Source: Marinobacter salarius (GTDB lineage Bacteria > Pseudomonadota > Gammaproteobacteria > Pseudomonadales > Oleiphilaceae). From it: a stretch of 64,000 bases of DNA. Under the pieces are notes generated by a model that did no database searches, was not told the origin of the DNA, and saw only the letters and a program-made list of their open reading frames with translations. The position numbers and the translations under genes are program-made. Below are positions 10,363-20,762 of the stretch, one piece after another. Location of the stretch: contig CP007152.1 of assembly GCA_000831005.1 (NCBI GenBank), forward strand, positions 1,984,001 through 2,048,000. The letters run 5' to 3'. Position 1 is the stretch's first letter, and each line of letters starts with the position of its first letter.

Positions 10363-12198
10363 TTACGGTGCCGGTGGCGTGTAGGACTGGGTCGAGTAAT
10401 CATCCATCGCGGGTTTGCTGATGGTGCCCTGCTCGCTGACGTAGTCCACGAAGGACTGGGCGTAGTCGAGGAAGGTGTCCTCCGAGCGGCCGTCGTCGGT
10501 GACGGTGCCGAAGGTCACATAGCCGTCCCGTCCGCCACCGGTGAAACTGTTGGTGACCACGTTCAGGGTTTCACCATCGGTGAGGGCGCGCCATTGGGTC
10601 TCGTCGCGGCCTTTCACTTCGATGTTGTACAGTTGGTCACCCTCGGCGCGGTTCATGTCCACGTTCCAACGCAGGCCGGCGGCGTAAGGGTAGGCACCGG
10701 TGGAGCCATCGGGCGCATGGGCAAAGGCGACAGCTTCGTTCAGCACCTGGCGGATTTCGGCGCCTGTCATGGTCAGATCGACCAGGGTATTGGCAAACGG
10801 CAACAGGGTATAGCCGTCGCCGATGGTGATGTCGCCGGCCTCAATGTCCGTGCGTACGCCGCCAGCGTTCTGGATCGACACATCGGCATTCTTGCTCTGG
10901 AACAGGAAGGCCTGGGCTACCACATTGGGGATGTCACCCCCACGCGCTCCTGTCGTGCCTGCACAGCTGGGCAGACTGCTGGTGCCCTGGCCGGGAATGC
11001 GCTCAAGGCAGAGGTCTTCGGTTGCGGTACCCACCACCTCATTGCGGAAAGTGTCCAGTTGCTGGGTGTAATTGGCCAGGGCGTTTGCCACGGTGGCGTC
11101 TTCGGTGACGATGCTCAACTGCGGAGCAGATTCGACGGCGTCCATGATCGCCTGTAATTCCGCACCTTCGGGTGTGTATTCGTTACCACTGCCGTCTTCA
11201 CGGACAATGTCGTCGCCCAATAGCAGGTGAGGCACACCGACACAGGATTCCACCACGCCGTCTGCGTTCCATTGAACATTGAGTTCACCCACCACCTGGG
11301 AATACTGCCAGGCCTGCGCGACACAAACCTTGTCACCGTCGGCGTTGGTCAACTCGGTGGGATAGGCTCCGGAGGACGTCAGGCCGAAGTCGTCGAAGTC
11401 ACCCAGCAGGGAGTGGGAATCGCCGCCAATGATCACGTCCACACCGGACAGGGCTCCGGCCAGTATCAGATCATTTTCGTACTGGTAGTGAGTTAGCAGG
11501 ATGATCTTGTTGACGCCATCGGCCTCCAATTCGTTAATGGCTTCCTGGGCGCTCTCGGTTTCGTCCAGAAATTGTGTGGTGTCCAGCGGGCTGGAGCTGT
11601 TCTGGGTCTTGTTGGCGATGTCGATGCCGACAATACCCACTTTCTGGCCGGCGACTTCCTTCACCACATAGGGTTTGATGTAATCGTCAACAGCGGTCGG
11701 GGCCAGGGGAGTGCCAACCTGGGGCACTACGTTGGCTGCCAGAACCGGCGTCTGGCAACTGCCGCTGGCGAGGAAATCCAGGAACTTCTTCAGGCCTTCA
11801 TCGCCACGGTCGAACTCGTGGTTGCCCAGCGCAAAGGCGTCGAAACACACCAGGTTCATCAGCTCGGCATCGGCTTCACCTTCGTAGGAGGTGAAGTACA
11901 AGGTGCCGGTGATGGCATCGCCGGCGTGCAGTTTCAGCACATTATCCAGGGCCATCTCACGCTCGGCGATCTTGGCTGCAACTCGGGGGAAGCCCCCGGC
12001 GGAGAACTCGGTTTCCTGCCCAGCGATGGTCAGGGACTGCGAGCCGCTTTCAAGGTGTGAGTGGTGATCGTTGATGTGTAGAACGTTCAGGCTCAGCGGG
12101 CTGGCTGTGTTGTCGTTGCTGCCGTTGTCGTCATCGTCGCTGTTACAGCCGACCAGTGCGATTAAGGGGAGTAATACCCAGGCTGACTTGCGGATCAT
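10363..12198 (-). CDS. 5'-nucleotidase/UshA-family lipoprotein
   Basis: Bifunctional metallophosphoesterase plus 5'-nucleotidase C-terminal domain, about 611 residues. The ATG at 12198 has AGGAG upstream and starts a signal peptide with lipobox LVGC, so it should be a lipoprotein. The metallophosphatase part shows LNVLHINDHHSHLE, DAITGTLYF, FALGNHEFDRGDEG, LTHYQYENDL and GGDSHS. The C-terminal domain shows QNAGGVRTDIEAG and NTLVDLTMTG. It probably dephosphorylates nucleotides at the cell surface. It sits directly downstream of a secreted nuclease gene on the same strand, which suggests a combined DNA and nucleotide scavenging function. Confidence 0.9.
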   Translation of the reverse strand: MIRKSAWVLLPLIALVGCNSDDDDNGSNDNTASPLSLNVLHINDHHSHLESGSQSLTIAGQETEFSAGGFPRVAAKIAEREMALDNVLKLHAGDAITGTLYFTSYEGEADAELMNLVCFDAFALGNHEFDRGDEGLKKFLDFLASGSCQTPVLAANVVPQVGTPLAPTAVDDYIKPYVVKEVAGQKVGIVGIDIANKTQNSSSPLDTTQFLDETESAQEAINELEADGVNKIILLTHYQYENDLILAGALSGVDVIIGGDSHSLLGDFDDFGLTSSGAYPTELTNADGDKVCVAQAWQYSQVVGELNVQWNADGVVESCVGVPHLLLGDDIVREDGSGNEYTPEGAELQAIMDAVESAPQLSIVTEDATVANALANYTQQLDTFRNEVVGTATEDLCLERIPGQGTSSLPSCAGTTGARGGDIPNVVAQAFLFQSKNADVSIQNAGGVRTDIEAGDITIGDGYTLLPFANTLVDLTMTGAEIRQVLNEAVAFAHAPDGSTGAYPYAAGLRWNVDMNRAEGDQLYNIEVKGRDETQWRALTDGETLNVVTNSFTGGGRDGYVTFGTVTDDGRSEDTFLDYAQSFVDYVSEQGTISKPAMDDYSTQSYTPPAP

Positions 12199-12282
12199 TT
12201 CCTTGCTCCTGCTTTTTGATTTATTCCCCGCATGTTCCATGTCCTGGATGTCAGTGATGTGATGCTTTTGTTGCCGAAATAA

Positions 12283-12309
12283 GAAACGCCCGCACGAAGG
12301 CGGCGTTTG
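12283..12309 (-). terminator. Terminator after the secreted nuclease gene
   Basis: On the minus strand, AAACGCC pairs with GGCGTTT around a short GC-rich loop, followed by CTTATTT. It lies 17 bases beyond the stop codon of the nuclease gene and before the nucleotidase start. Confidence 0.5.
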
Positions 12310-12325
12310 TGAGTATCAATGACTG

Positions 12326-14801
12326 TCAGCGCTGGTGTTTCGACTCCAGAATCGCCAGCAGATCGCGGTAGTTAACGCGACCGTCGCCATTGACGTCGTA
12401 ATGCTCAACGGAGGCCCGGCCAAACAGCCTTGCCAGGATGAATCGTGCGACGTCCCGGCCGTCAACGCGACCATCCCCGTTCAGGTCCGCCCGGTCTGCC
12501 ATCGACGCGGTTTCCATCTCAAGGGCGATGATCACCGGATCATGGTCAGAGGCGCGGTAGCTGTCCGGCGCGTAGAAGCTGGCCTGCTGTTCAGGCGATT
12601 TGAAGTCGGTGTTGTAGTCCAACGCGCGGGGCTCGTCGGCGTTAATGTGCCACACCGTGGTGTCGGTCACTTTCGGTGCCAGTGAGTTGTTCGCAAGGCC
12701 GTGGTCTAGGTAGCCGGCCTGGCCGAAGAACACGTAGGAGTAGGCGCTTTCCCCGTCCGCTTGTGCGGCCAGATCGGTATAGCCGTTGTTGATCAGTGCG
12801 CGGATCGGGTCTTCCTTGGCGTAGGCATTCAGGTCACCGATGATCAGTACGTCTTCCTCGGCGGTACCGGTGGGGTCCGAGGCCAGCCAGCTCGCCAGCG
12901 CGTTTGACGCCTGGGTGCGAACCGGGTTCCAGCAGCCCTGGCCGTCACCCTGTTCGGCATTGGTCCCCTCAGCGCTGCCGCAGCCCTTGGACTTGAAGTG
13001 GTTAACGGCAATGGTCAACGCATCATCGCTGTCGATGGCACGGAAGGTCTGGGCCAGAGGCTGGCGGTTCAGGTCGTCGAACGGTGCGGTGGCCAGTGTT
13101 GCCGCGTCGCCAACGGTTTCCACCCGGTCGGCGTTGTAGAGAAAGCCCACTGCGATGGCGTCGCCACCGAGTTGTGGCAGGCCGGGGTCGACGTAGGACC
13201 AATTACCACCGAGCTGTCCGCCAGTTGTGCAATCGCACTGCTGTCGCCGTAACCGTCGTTTTCAATTTCCATCACGCCCACGATGTCTGCGTTCAGTGCC
13301 GTAATGGCACTGACGAGTTTGGCGGTCTGGCGGCTCAGCTCTTCAGCATCGTCGGCGCCGCGAGCGGTGGGGAAGCCACCGCCCATGCCATCACCGTTGA
13401 AATAGTTCAGTACGTTGAAGGAGGCAACGATCAGGTTGCCGCTGTCTTCCAGTTCGGGGCTGGGGTTGCGCGGGTTGCTCTGAGTGAAGCTGGGGGCCGA
13501 CAGCGGCTGCAGGCGCCATTCGGAGAACCGATAGTCAAGTATACCGACGAGGTCGTTCACAGTGTCACCGGCGCGAACGGTGGCGGTTGCGCTCAGTTCC
13601 GGGGATGGGTAGGGGACCACCGCCGGGTTCTGGCGATTGCTGCCGTCGTCCAGGATCAGGCGATCCAGGGTGTTGAGTTCTTCCACAATGGCGGCGTCTT
13701 CCCCGGGCTCGGCGATGCTGGTCGGAATGAAGTGCCGGCCACTGCCGAGTGTCAGGCTGCCATAGCGGGCCAGGTCGTAGTTGTCATTGACGGTCAACGG
13801 CTCGTCAAACTGGACACGCATGGACTCGAAGGCTTCCGGGGCACCAGCGGAGGCCCAGGGCAGTGTGATGCTGACGGGTGCCGGAAGTGTTGCGGTGCCA
13901 CAGTCGGCCAGGTTCGTCACATTGGTGAGTTCGGTCAGGTTGCCGAACTCGGTCACTTCGCCAGCGATCCTCAGGCGCTGGCCGACCGTGACGCTCTCGC
14001 CCGGCGCATAGACAAACAGACCTTCCGAGGTGTTTGGGTTGCTGTCGCGCTGGTCGGCCTCAGCTTCAATATAGAAACCGCCAAGGCCATCGTCGCCGTT
14101 AAATGCGGCGGTCACGACGGCTTCCACAACCAGATTTTCACCAGCAAGCGGGCTGACATCACCGGCGCCTGAATGTCCGAGATCAGGCTCGCGGGATTAC
14201 CGCACGCCATATCGGGAAGGCCGGGATCTGTCGGTTCTTCGCCACCGTCGCCCGCACCGTTGCCGAGGTCATCGAAGCTGTCCACTGCAAAACTGTCAAA
14301 GACGACAGCGGGATCGTACGCATCGTCGGGGTTGTTGTCTGCGTTGGTGCCGTCACGACGTCGCAGGGTCTGGTTCTGGGTGCGCACCGTGTCGCCCCAG
14401 TAGCTGCCGGGATCGACACCGACCTGTCCGATGCTGTCGGCAACCACGCCACCGTTCAGCAACAGCACCGCGTCGTCGCCATTGAAAAGCCCGGCACCGG
14501 TGGTCTGGTCGGCGACCGCGAGGATGGCGGGGTCGGACTGGCTGTGGGCGAAAACGAAAGTGCCATCGGGGGCAACCGTGCCGTCGAGGTTGATGGTCAG
14601 GCCAGTTGCGTTGCTGCCGTTGTAGAAAACCTGCAGTTCCCAGGCGGTGAGATCAACGGCGCTGGTGCCGGTGTTGAGCAGTTCAATGGCTTTGTTGTTG
14701 CTGGAACCTTCCACGTATTCACTGATCACCAGCTCCGCAAAGGCGGGGGCGGTGAGGGTACTGGCAATGGCTGCAGCCAGTACGGATTGTTTTATCGTCA
14801 T
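12326..14801 (-). CDS. Secreted extracellular nuclease, ExeM-like, with dockerin-like C-terminus (two frameshifts)
   Basis: About 825 residues after repair. A signal peptide ending AFA|E is followed by a lamin-tail domain (ELVISEYVEGSSNNKAIELL). Next comes an OB-fold-like region and an endonuclease/exonuclease/phosphatase domain (LIVASFNVLNYF, IVGVMEIENDGYG, VLIIGDLNAYA, RASDHDPVI with the catalytic His). The last 60 residues contain two EF-hand loops, DLNGDGRVDGRDVARF and DVNGDGRVNYRDLLA, typical of a type I dockerin. Two one-base losses break it: near 14160 (CCGG for CCGGG, giving APGDVSPLAGENL) and near 13230 (restoring a C gives ADQLGGNWSYVDPG). Its likely role is degradation of extracellular DNA. 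Confidence 0.88.
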
Positions 14802-14910
14802 GGTTCTTTCCCTGATTGGTCATTGAAGTTGTCGGGGGCGATCGGCGCCGCCTGTTCCAGTCTGGGAAAGGACTGTGACGAGGGGATGTTGGTTTTATGA
14901 ATCAGTCATT

Positions 14911-14929
14911 AATGATATCGATATCCATT
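14911..14929. promoter_or_regulatory. Near-palindromic candidate operator between nuclease and MFS genes
   Basis: AATGATATCGATATCCATT contains the perfect 12-base palindrome GATATCGATATC in the 189-base divergent intergenic region. Size and AT-rich symmetry resemble a Fur-type box, but the match is not strong enough to name the regulator. Nothing else recognisable is in this spacer. Confidence 0.35.
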
Positions 14930-14990
14930 TGCATTTGAGGCACAATTATCCGCTTTCGAAAAGGCTTCTTCGCATCATCAAGGAACATAT

Positions 14991-16187
14991 GTGACGACAT
15001 CCACGCTTGCCAAACGCCAGCTACCCACGGGCATCTGGATCCTCGGCTTTGTCAGCCTGCTGATGGATATTTCATCGGAGATTATTCACAGTCTGTTGCC
15101 GATCTATCTGGTTTCCGTTCTCGGCGCCAGTGCTCTGATGGTGGGGCTGATCGAAGGCGCGGCGGAAGCGACAGCGCCTATCATCAAGGTGTTCTCGGGC
15201 GCGCTGAGTGACTACCTCGGTAAGCGCAAGGGGTTGGCTGTTATAGGGTATGGTCTGGGCGCACTGACCAAGCCAGTATTTGCCCTCGCACCAGGGCTGG
15301 GATGGATTCTGGCGGCCCGGCTTACTGATCGTGTGGGAAAGGGGATCAGGGGTGCGCCTCGAGACGCCTTGGTGGCCGATCTCGCACCCCCTGAAATACG
15401 AGGGGCGGCCTATGGCCTGCGTCAATCCCTGGACACTGTGGGGGCGTTTCTCGGCCCCCTGCTGGCGATCGGCCTGATGCTGCTTTGGCAAAACGACTAT
15501 CAGGCGGTGTTCTGGGTGGCAGTGATACCCGCCGCGTTGGCAGTGTTGTTGTTGGTGGTTGGTATTCGCGAACCGGAAAAGCCCATCACCGAAAGGCGTA
15601 CCAATCCCATAAGCCGTGCGAGCCTGAAGCAGCTGAGCCGTGCCTACTGGGCGGTGGTGGCAATTGGTGCCGTGTTTACCCTGGCGCGGTTCAGCGAGGC
15701 CTTCCTGCTGTTGCGGGCGGAAGACGGTGGCCTGGACGTTGCCTGGCTGCCCGTCGTTCTGGTGGTCATGAACATTGCCTATTCTTTGTCGGCTTACCCG
15801 TTTGGCAAACTTTCTGACCGCATGGACCATCGCCAGCTACTGATCATGGGGCTGGTGGTATTGTTCGTAGCGGACCTGGTGTTGGCACTGGGTAACCACT
15901 GGCTTTGGACGCTTGTCGGCTCTGTTATCTGGGGTCTGCACATGGGGATGACACAGGGGCTGCTCGCGACGATGGTTGCTCACACTGCACCGAAAGCGCT
16001 GCGAGGCACAGCGTTTGGCTTTTTCAATCTGGTTGGCGGTGTTGCCCTGTTTCTGGCCAGTGCGGTTGCGGGACTGCTATGGACCTGGGCTGGCCCCGCG
16101 CTTACGTTTTACGCTGGCGCCGCCTTTTGCCTGCTGACCATTGGCTTGATGATGTGCCAGGGGAAGCCTGCCGTGGAACCGACCTAG
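14991..16187 (+). CDS. MFS transporter
   Basis: Integral inner-membrane transporter of 398 residues with about 12 hydrophobic segments. The A-motif-like loop FSGALSDYLGKRKGLAVIGYG follows the second segment, and DRVGKGIRGAPRDALVADLAP is a strong MFS signature seen in uncharacterised metal/drug-type members. Start is GTG at 14991 with AAGGA about 7 bases upstream. The convergent helicase stop overlaps by four bases. The transported substrate cannot be told from sequence. Confidence 0.88.
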   Translation: MTTSTLAKRQLPTGIWILGFVSLLMDISSEIIHSLLPIYLVSVLGASALMVGLIEGAAEATAPIIKVFSGALSDYLGKRKGLAVIGYGLGALTKPVFALAPGLGWILAARLTDRVGKGIRGAPRDALVADLAPPEIRGAAYGLRQSLDTVGAFLGPLLAIGLMLLWQNDYQAVFWVAVIPAALAVLLLVVGIREPEKPITERRTNPISRASLKQLSRAYWAVVAIGAVFTLARFSEAFLLLRAEDGGLDVAWLPVVLVVMNIAYSLSAYPFGKLSDRMDHRQLLIMGLVVLFVADLVLALGNHWLWTLVGSVIWGLHMGMTQGLLATMVAHTAPKALRGTAFGFFNLVGGVALFLASAVAGLLWTWAGPALTFYAGAAFCLLTIGLMMCQGKPAVEPT

Positions 16188-18435
16188 GCCCACCAGGCTG
16201 GCAGCAGGTTGCGGATCTGCGGTTGCAGGAAGCGGTCATCGATCAGCCAGATCACGCCGGTGTCCTCCGGCGTTCGGATAACCCGGCCGGCGGCCTGGGC
16301 GACTTTCTGCAGGCCGGGAATCAGGTAGGTATAGGCGTGGCCGGCACCGAAGCGTTGCTCGAGCCGCTGGCGCAGGATTTCATGCCAATTGTCGAAGGGC
16401 GGCAGGCCGAGCGTTGCCACGAAAGCGCCGATGAGGCGGTCGCCGGGCAGGTCGATGCCCTCACTGAACACGCCCCCGAGTACGGCCAGGGCGACGCCGG
16501 TATTGTCCTCATGGAAGGCCTTGAGAAACGCCGTGCGCTCCTCTGCGGACATGCCGGGGCGCTGGGCTCGAAGCGGCAGGTCGGGCGCTGTTGCAGAAGA
16601 GTCTCTTGTACCCGGTTGAGATAGGAAAAGCTGCTGAAAAACGCCAGGTAGTTGCCGGGCCGCTGCTGGTATTGCCGGTGGATCAGTTCCGCGATGGGCG
16701 TCAGCGAGCGTTCCCGGTCCGGCCGCCGGGTGCTGATGTCCGGGGTGAAATTCACCTCAAGCTGGTCGCGGGTAAAGGGGCCCGGCAGGGAGCGGAAGCA
16801 GGTGTCCTCCGGCATGCCCAGCAGGTCCCGGTAATAGACACCAGGCGACAGGGTCGCGGAAAACATCAGCGTGCTGTCGGCGGCTTCGAAGCGCGGGGCC
16901 AGGAAGTCCGCCGGGATCAGGTTCTGGATGGTGAGTCTGGCCTTTCCCCTCGCCGGCCTGATCAGCTCGCACAGGGAATGATCGCCAAACACCTCCGCCA
17001 GTTTGGTGAAGGCCAGGCTTTCGAACAACAGTTCCTGCAGGACAAGGTCCGGCGGATGGTCCGCCAGGTAGTCGGTAATGGCGGAGACCAGTCGATTCAG
17101 AGCGCCGGTCAGTGAACCCGGAAGATTGTCCAGTATCACCGGCTCACGGCTGATGTCGGGGCAATGGTCGCGGATCACCGATTGCCACGCCCGAGACACG
17201 CCATCGAGTTTTGATTTCAAAGCCTTGGGCGACTGTTTCCGAACCCGCAGCAGATGTGCCTGGCTCAGCTCCACGGAGTACATGCCGCGGGCGCGGTCCA
17301 CCAGGTTGTGAGCCTCGTCGACCAGCAGGCTGGCTTTCCAGTCGTTCTGCCGAACCAGGGCATGGAGCAGGGCGGACTGGTCGAACATCCGGTTTACATC
17401 GGCCACCACCACATCGCACCAGCGGGCCATTTCCTGCGCCAGAAAATAGGGGCAGATACCGTGCTGGCGGGCAATGTCCGCCAGTACCATCTGGGTCAGG
17501 GCGCCGCTGTGATTGGCGGCGTCCTTACGGGCCGCCGGCAACCGGTCGAAGAAGCCCTTCGCCAGCGGGCAGGCGTCCCCATGGCACGCCTTGTCCGGGT
17601 GCTCGCAGGCATGATCCTTGGCCACCAGTTCCAGGGTTCGCAGGGGCAACGGGCCGGGTTGCTTTTCCCGCAACAGGTGAACGGCATCGACGGCCAGTTG
17701 CCGGGCGGTATTGCGGCTGGTCAGGTAGAACAGGCGGTCCTGTCTGGCCGTGGGCATCGCCATCAGGGCCGGGAAAAGGGTGCCAAGCGTCTTGCCTAGG
17801 CCGGTGGGTGCTTCCAGCAACAATGTCTGTTGACGGACGCTGTTCCTGTAGACGGTTTCCGCCAGGGCGCGCTGCTGAGGTCGGAAGTCCGGGAAGGGAA
17901 AGGCCAGGTTTTTTAGCGCCAGATCCCTTTCATGCCGGTGATTGGCTTCCTGTTCAGCCCAATCGCTGTAGTGTTCACAGAGCTGTTCCAGCTCCTGCCA
18001 CAGTTCCTCTGCGAGGGCGGTTTCGGTGATGGGGGTTTCCTTGTCCTTGCCGACATCGTAGTAGATCAGGGCGAGATCGATCTGGCTCAACTTTTCCTGT
18101 CGGCACAGTAGTGCTCCATAGGCCCGCAATTGTGCACGGTGTAGATTGCGCTGGGCTTCCCGTACCCGGGACAGGTCACCGCGGTGGGTCTTGATTTCCT
18201 CCAGGCGGCCGGCGATCGGGTCATAACCGTCGGCCCGCCCGCTGACCATCAGTTTGCCGCATTGGCCGGCCAGCGCCACTTCGCTTTGATACCTCGGCCC
18301 GCGACGGGCCTGCACCGCACCGTGGCCGGCAATGCCTTCTTCCGACGTGGGCGCCGGGGTGTAGCGCAGGTCCAGATCGCCCTTGCGGGCGGCGAATTCA
18401 CACAGCGTTCGTACCGCGACGTTGAGGTCGGTCAT
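16184..18435 (-). CDS. ATP-dependent DNA helicase, XPD/DinG-like with N-terminal Cas4-type nuclease domain (one frameshift)
   Basis: Iron-sulphur superfamily 2 helicase, about 750 residues after repair. The N-terminus has a PD-(D/E)xK-like core (GRADGYDP and RLEEIKTHRGDLSRVREAQ). The helicase part shows Walker A LLEAPTGLGKT, a cysteine cluster DHACEHPDKACHGDACPL with a later ICPYF, DEAH box LLVDEAHNLVDRARG, FSATL, and the last motifs QAAGRVIRTPEDTG. The frame breaks near 16585: adding one base leads into AQRPGMSAEERTAFL. Its ATG overlaps the stop of the FAN1 nuclease as ATGA, so the two are translationally coupled and may act together on structured DNA. Confidence 0.88.
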
Positions 18436-20132
18436 CGGTCGGTCCAGCGCACATAGCAGACGGAGACGGGAATGCCGTGGTCAACGCAGAACTCAAGCCA
18501 TCGGGTCTGATGATCCTGCAGGCGGTCGCCAGGGCCTTTGACCTCGATCATTTCATAGCGCCGGTTTGGGTCGTTGTGGTCGGGCCGAAAGCGGATCAGG
18601 TCAGGAAAGCCGCTGCGGTGTTCGCGCAGGTTGCCCAGCAGGCGCCGGAACATCCGCTCCAGGTGTTGGGCCGGGATGCACGTCAGCGCCATTTCAAGCA
18701 ATTCCTCCGAGAGTATTGGCCAGATCACAAACGGCGACGCGATGCCCTGTTTTTCCTGCCAGGTATCGCGGATTCGGGTTTTGTAATTGTCAGAGGCCAG
18801 CGTGCCGAGGCAGTCGTCAAACAGTGCCTGACGACGTTCTACAAAATCCTCCCGGTACAGGTCCACCGGCCCGGTGTGAAAGGGATGGAAGAATGCGCCG
18901 GGCAATGGTTCGAACAGGGCGGGCCAGCAGAGCAGGCCAAACAGGCCATTGATGAGGGTGTTTTCCACATAGGCAACGGGGGTGTCGGGTTCGCTCAGGT
19001 GTTGCATGGCCGCCCACTCCACCGATTGGCCGTCCGGATTGTCCAGTTCCAGGGTGAACGCCGTCAGTTGCGGGCGTTCGCTTTGCTGGGGTAGCGCCTC
19101 TCCCAGTTTCTTCGCCAACCGCGTCAGGATGCGTTCGAGTCCGCGTTCCTCGGCGCCAAACCTGGGTTCGTCGGTGGCGGCCTGGGCAATCTTCCAGGCC
19201 TCGTGGTGTTGCTTCAGCCGTTCCAGAAGGCGTAGCTGGCGCAGCCGTGATTCGCGGTGCCCACTGAGGCGATAGGCCTTCAACGCCAGCTCGGTGTTAC
19301 CGCCGCGCTCCGCCAGCTTGCCCAGTTCGAACAGCAAGCGGCCGCGCCGGCTTTCCAACCAGGCATTCTCATCGGCCGTGGGGATGTCCTGCCATACCGT
19401 TTCTGGCGCCTCGCCCTGATCCAGGCGTTCCCGGCAGTGGTGCATCACCAGATAACGATCCACGTCGTCACGTTCGTCAAAAGCCCGGGACTCGGCAGAA
19501 AGCGGTACCTGTTCATACTGCTGGTGGCCCAGCTCCACCAGTACGAAATCGGACCAGCTCTGGCGCAGGTTGCCGAAAAACATCAGCCGCAGTCGGTCAA
19601 ACAGGGCCATGTGGTTCAGGCGGATTACCTGTGTGGAGACGTCTGGTAGCCAGAGGTCCACAGGAGCGATGTCGGGATGCAGTGGAATCAGGGTGTCTTT
19701 CAGAAGACCCTTGGCGGCCGTCGCTGGCAGGCCGGCCGCTGAGATCTGGTTAGCGAGGGCAGTGCGAAGCTCGCCGAGCGTGAACAGGCGAAACAGCTCG
19801 GCAAGGGGAACGCTCGGATTGTCCTCAATCCAGCCTTTGGTGGCGAGCGCGCTCACGGCGTCATTCACCGGTACACCGATCTCCGGGTAGTTGAACTTCT
19901 CCACCCGGAACAGGTCGCCGGTGCGCATGACCATACGAGCCAGCAGTGCCCTTGCCGGCTGATCCAAGCTCAGCAGGCCATCTACCTTTCCGATTTCATC
20001 GGCGGTCAGCAGATCGCTGTGAAAACGCCGGACCCAGCGCACCACTGTCTCGAAGTTCTCAAGATAGTACAGCGGATTGTCCAGGTCCGCGGTGCCGGGA
20101 ATGTGAGTCTGCTGGTCTGATGCGAGGGGCAT
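18432..20132 (-). CDS. FAN1-type VRR-NUC domain nuclease
   Basis: 566 residues, the length of the Pseudomonas FAN1 homologue. FAN1 is a structure-specific nuclease that cuts 5' flaps and functions in interstrand crosslink repair. The C-terminal VRR-NUC domain is clear: GFPDLIRFRP followed by YEMIEVKGPGDRLQDHQTRW, containing the catalytic PD...ExK residues, and ending VSVCYVRW. The N-terminal part (YYLENFETVVRWVRRF, GDLFRVEKFNYPEIG) matches the FAN1 SAP-like/wedge regions. The downstream gene is an XPD-like helicase overlapping by four bases. Confidence 0.9.
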   Translation of the reverse strand: MPLASDQQTHIPGTADLDNPLYYLENFETVVRWVRRFHSDLLTADEIGKVDGLLSLDQPARALLARMVMRTGDLFRVEKFNYPEIGVPVNDAVSALATKGWIEDNPSVPLAELFRLFTLGELRTALANQISAAGLPATAAKGLLKDTLIPLHPDIAPVDLWLPDVSTQVIRLNHMALFDRLRLMFFGNLRQSWSDFVLVELGHQQYEQVPLSAESRAFDERDDVDRYLVMHHCRERLDQGEAPETVWQDIPTADENAWLESRRGRLLFELGKLAERGGNTELALKAYRLSGHRESRLRQLRLLERLKQHHEAWKIAQAATDEPRFGAEERGLERILTRLAKKLGEALPQQSERPQLTAFTLELDNPDGQSVEWAAMQHLSEPDTPVAYVENTLINGLFGLLCWPALFEPLPGAFFHPFHTGPVDLYREDFVERRQALFDDCLGTLASDNYKTRIRDTWQEKQGIASPFVIWPILSEELLEMALTCIPAQHLERMFRRLLGNLREHRSGFPDLIRFRPDHNDPNRRYEMIEVKGPGDRLQDHQTRWLEFCVDHGIPVSVCYVRWTDR

Positions 20133-20141
20133 GGCTGGGCG

Positions 20142-20762
20142 TCAGATATCCACGACAATCGGTGGGTTCAGCGGCTTGAACTGGCCGGTGCAGGTGCTGG
20201 CGTTGACATGCAGGCAGTCATTCAGCATTTGCTGGCCATAGCTTTCGTGGATATGCCCGAAGATGTGGAGTTTGAGCGTAAGCCGTTCCAGCTCCCTGGC
20301 CAGATCGCTACAGCCTACCGCCAGTGACTCGTTCACCTTATCGAGGATGCCTGCTGGCGGACCATGGGTGATAAGAACGTCAGTGTCTGACGGTATCTGT
20401 GCCCAGCGCTCCGCAATGGGCGCTCCACGCTCGAGGTTGAATGCCCAGTCGAAAAAGATCGGTGTCCAGGGGCTGCCCCAGAATTTCAGTCCTTCGATGT
20501 CGATACTTCTGTCCCGAAGGTAAACGGCGTTCCTGATCAGTGCTTCGGCGTCCGCAGGCTCATCCTGCAGGCACCAGTCGTGGTTGCCGGCAATCAGGAT
20601 CTTGTGGCGGTGGGGCTGTTCGGAAAACCAGTTGTCCAGGTCCTCGAGTTCCTCAAGGGTGCCCACTCCCAGGCAGTCGCCGGCGTGGATCAGCACGTCG
20701 CCATCGGGCACCACCACCTGGCGGTGCATGCTGTGGGTGTCGGATATGCAGACCAGTCTCAT
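20142..20762 (-). CDS. Calcineurin-like metallophosphoesterase
   Basis: 206 residues with all metal-binding motifs: CISDTHSMH, LIHAGDCLG, LIAGNHDWCL, LITHGPPAG and IFGHIHESYG. Such compact enzymes are phosphodiesterases or phosphatases of broad specificity. It lies 10 bases upstream of the FAN1 gene, and its ATG overlaps the stop of the preceding enoyl-CoA hydratase. The three genes therefore form a tight minus-strand cluster. Substrate unknown. Confidence 0.87.
   Translation of the reverse strand: MRLVCISDTHSMHRQVVVPDGDVLIHAGDCLGVGTLEELEDLDNWFSEQPHRHKILIAGNHDWCLQDEPADAEALIRNAVYLRDRSIDIEGLKFWGSPWTPIFFDWAFNLERGAPIAERWAQIPSDTDVLITHGPPAGILDKVNESLAVGCSDLARELERLTLKLHIFGHIHESYGQQMLNDCLHVNASTCTGQFKPLNPPIVVDI

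Noticed and set aside
13084-14172. 362-residue plus-strand open frame across the secreted nuclease
   Set aside because: It lies opposite clear nuclease domains and shows only low-complexity GC-driven sequence.
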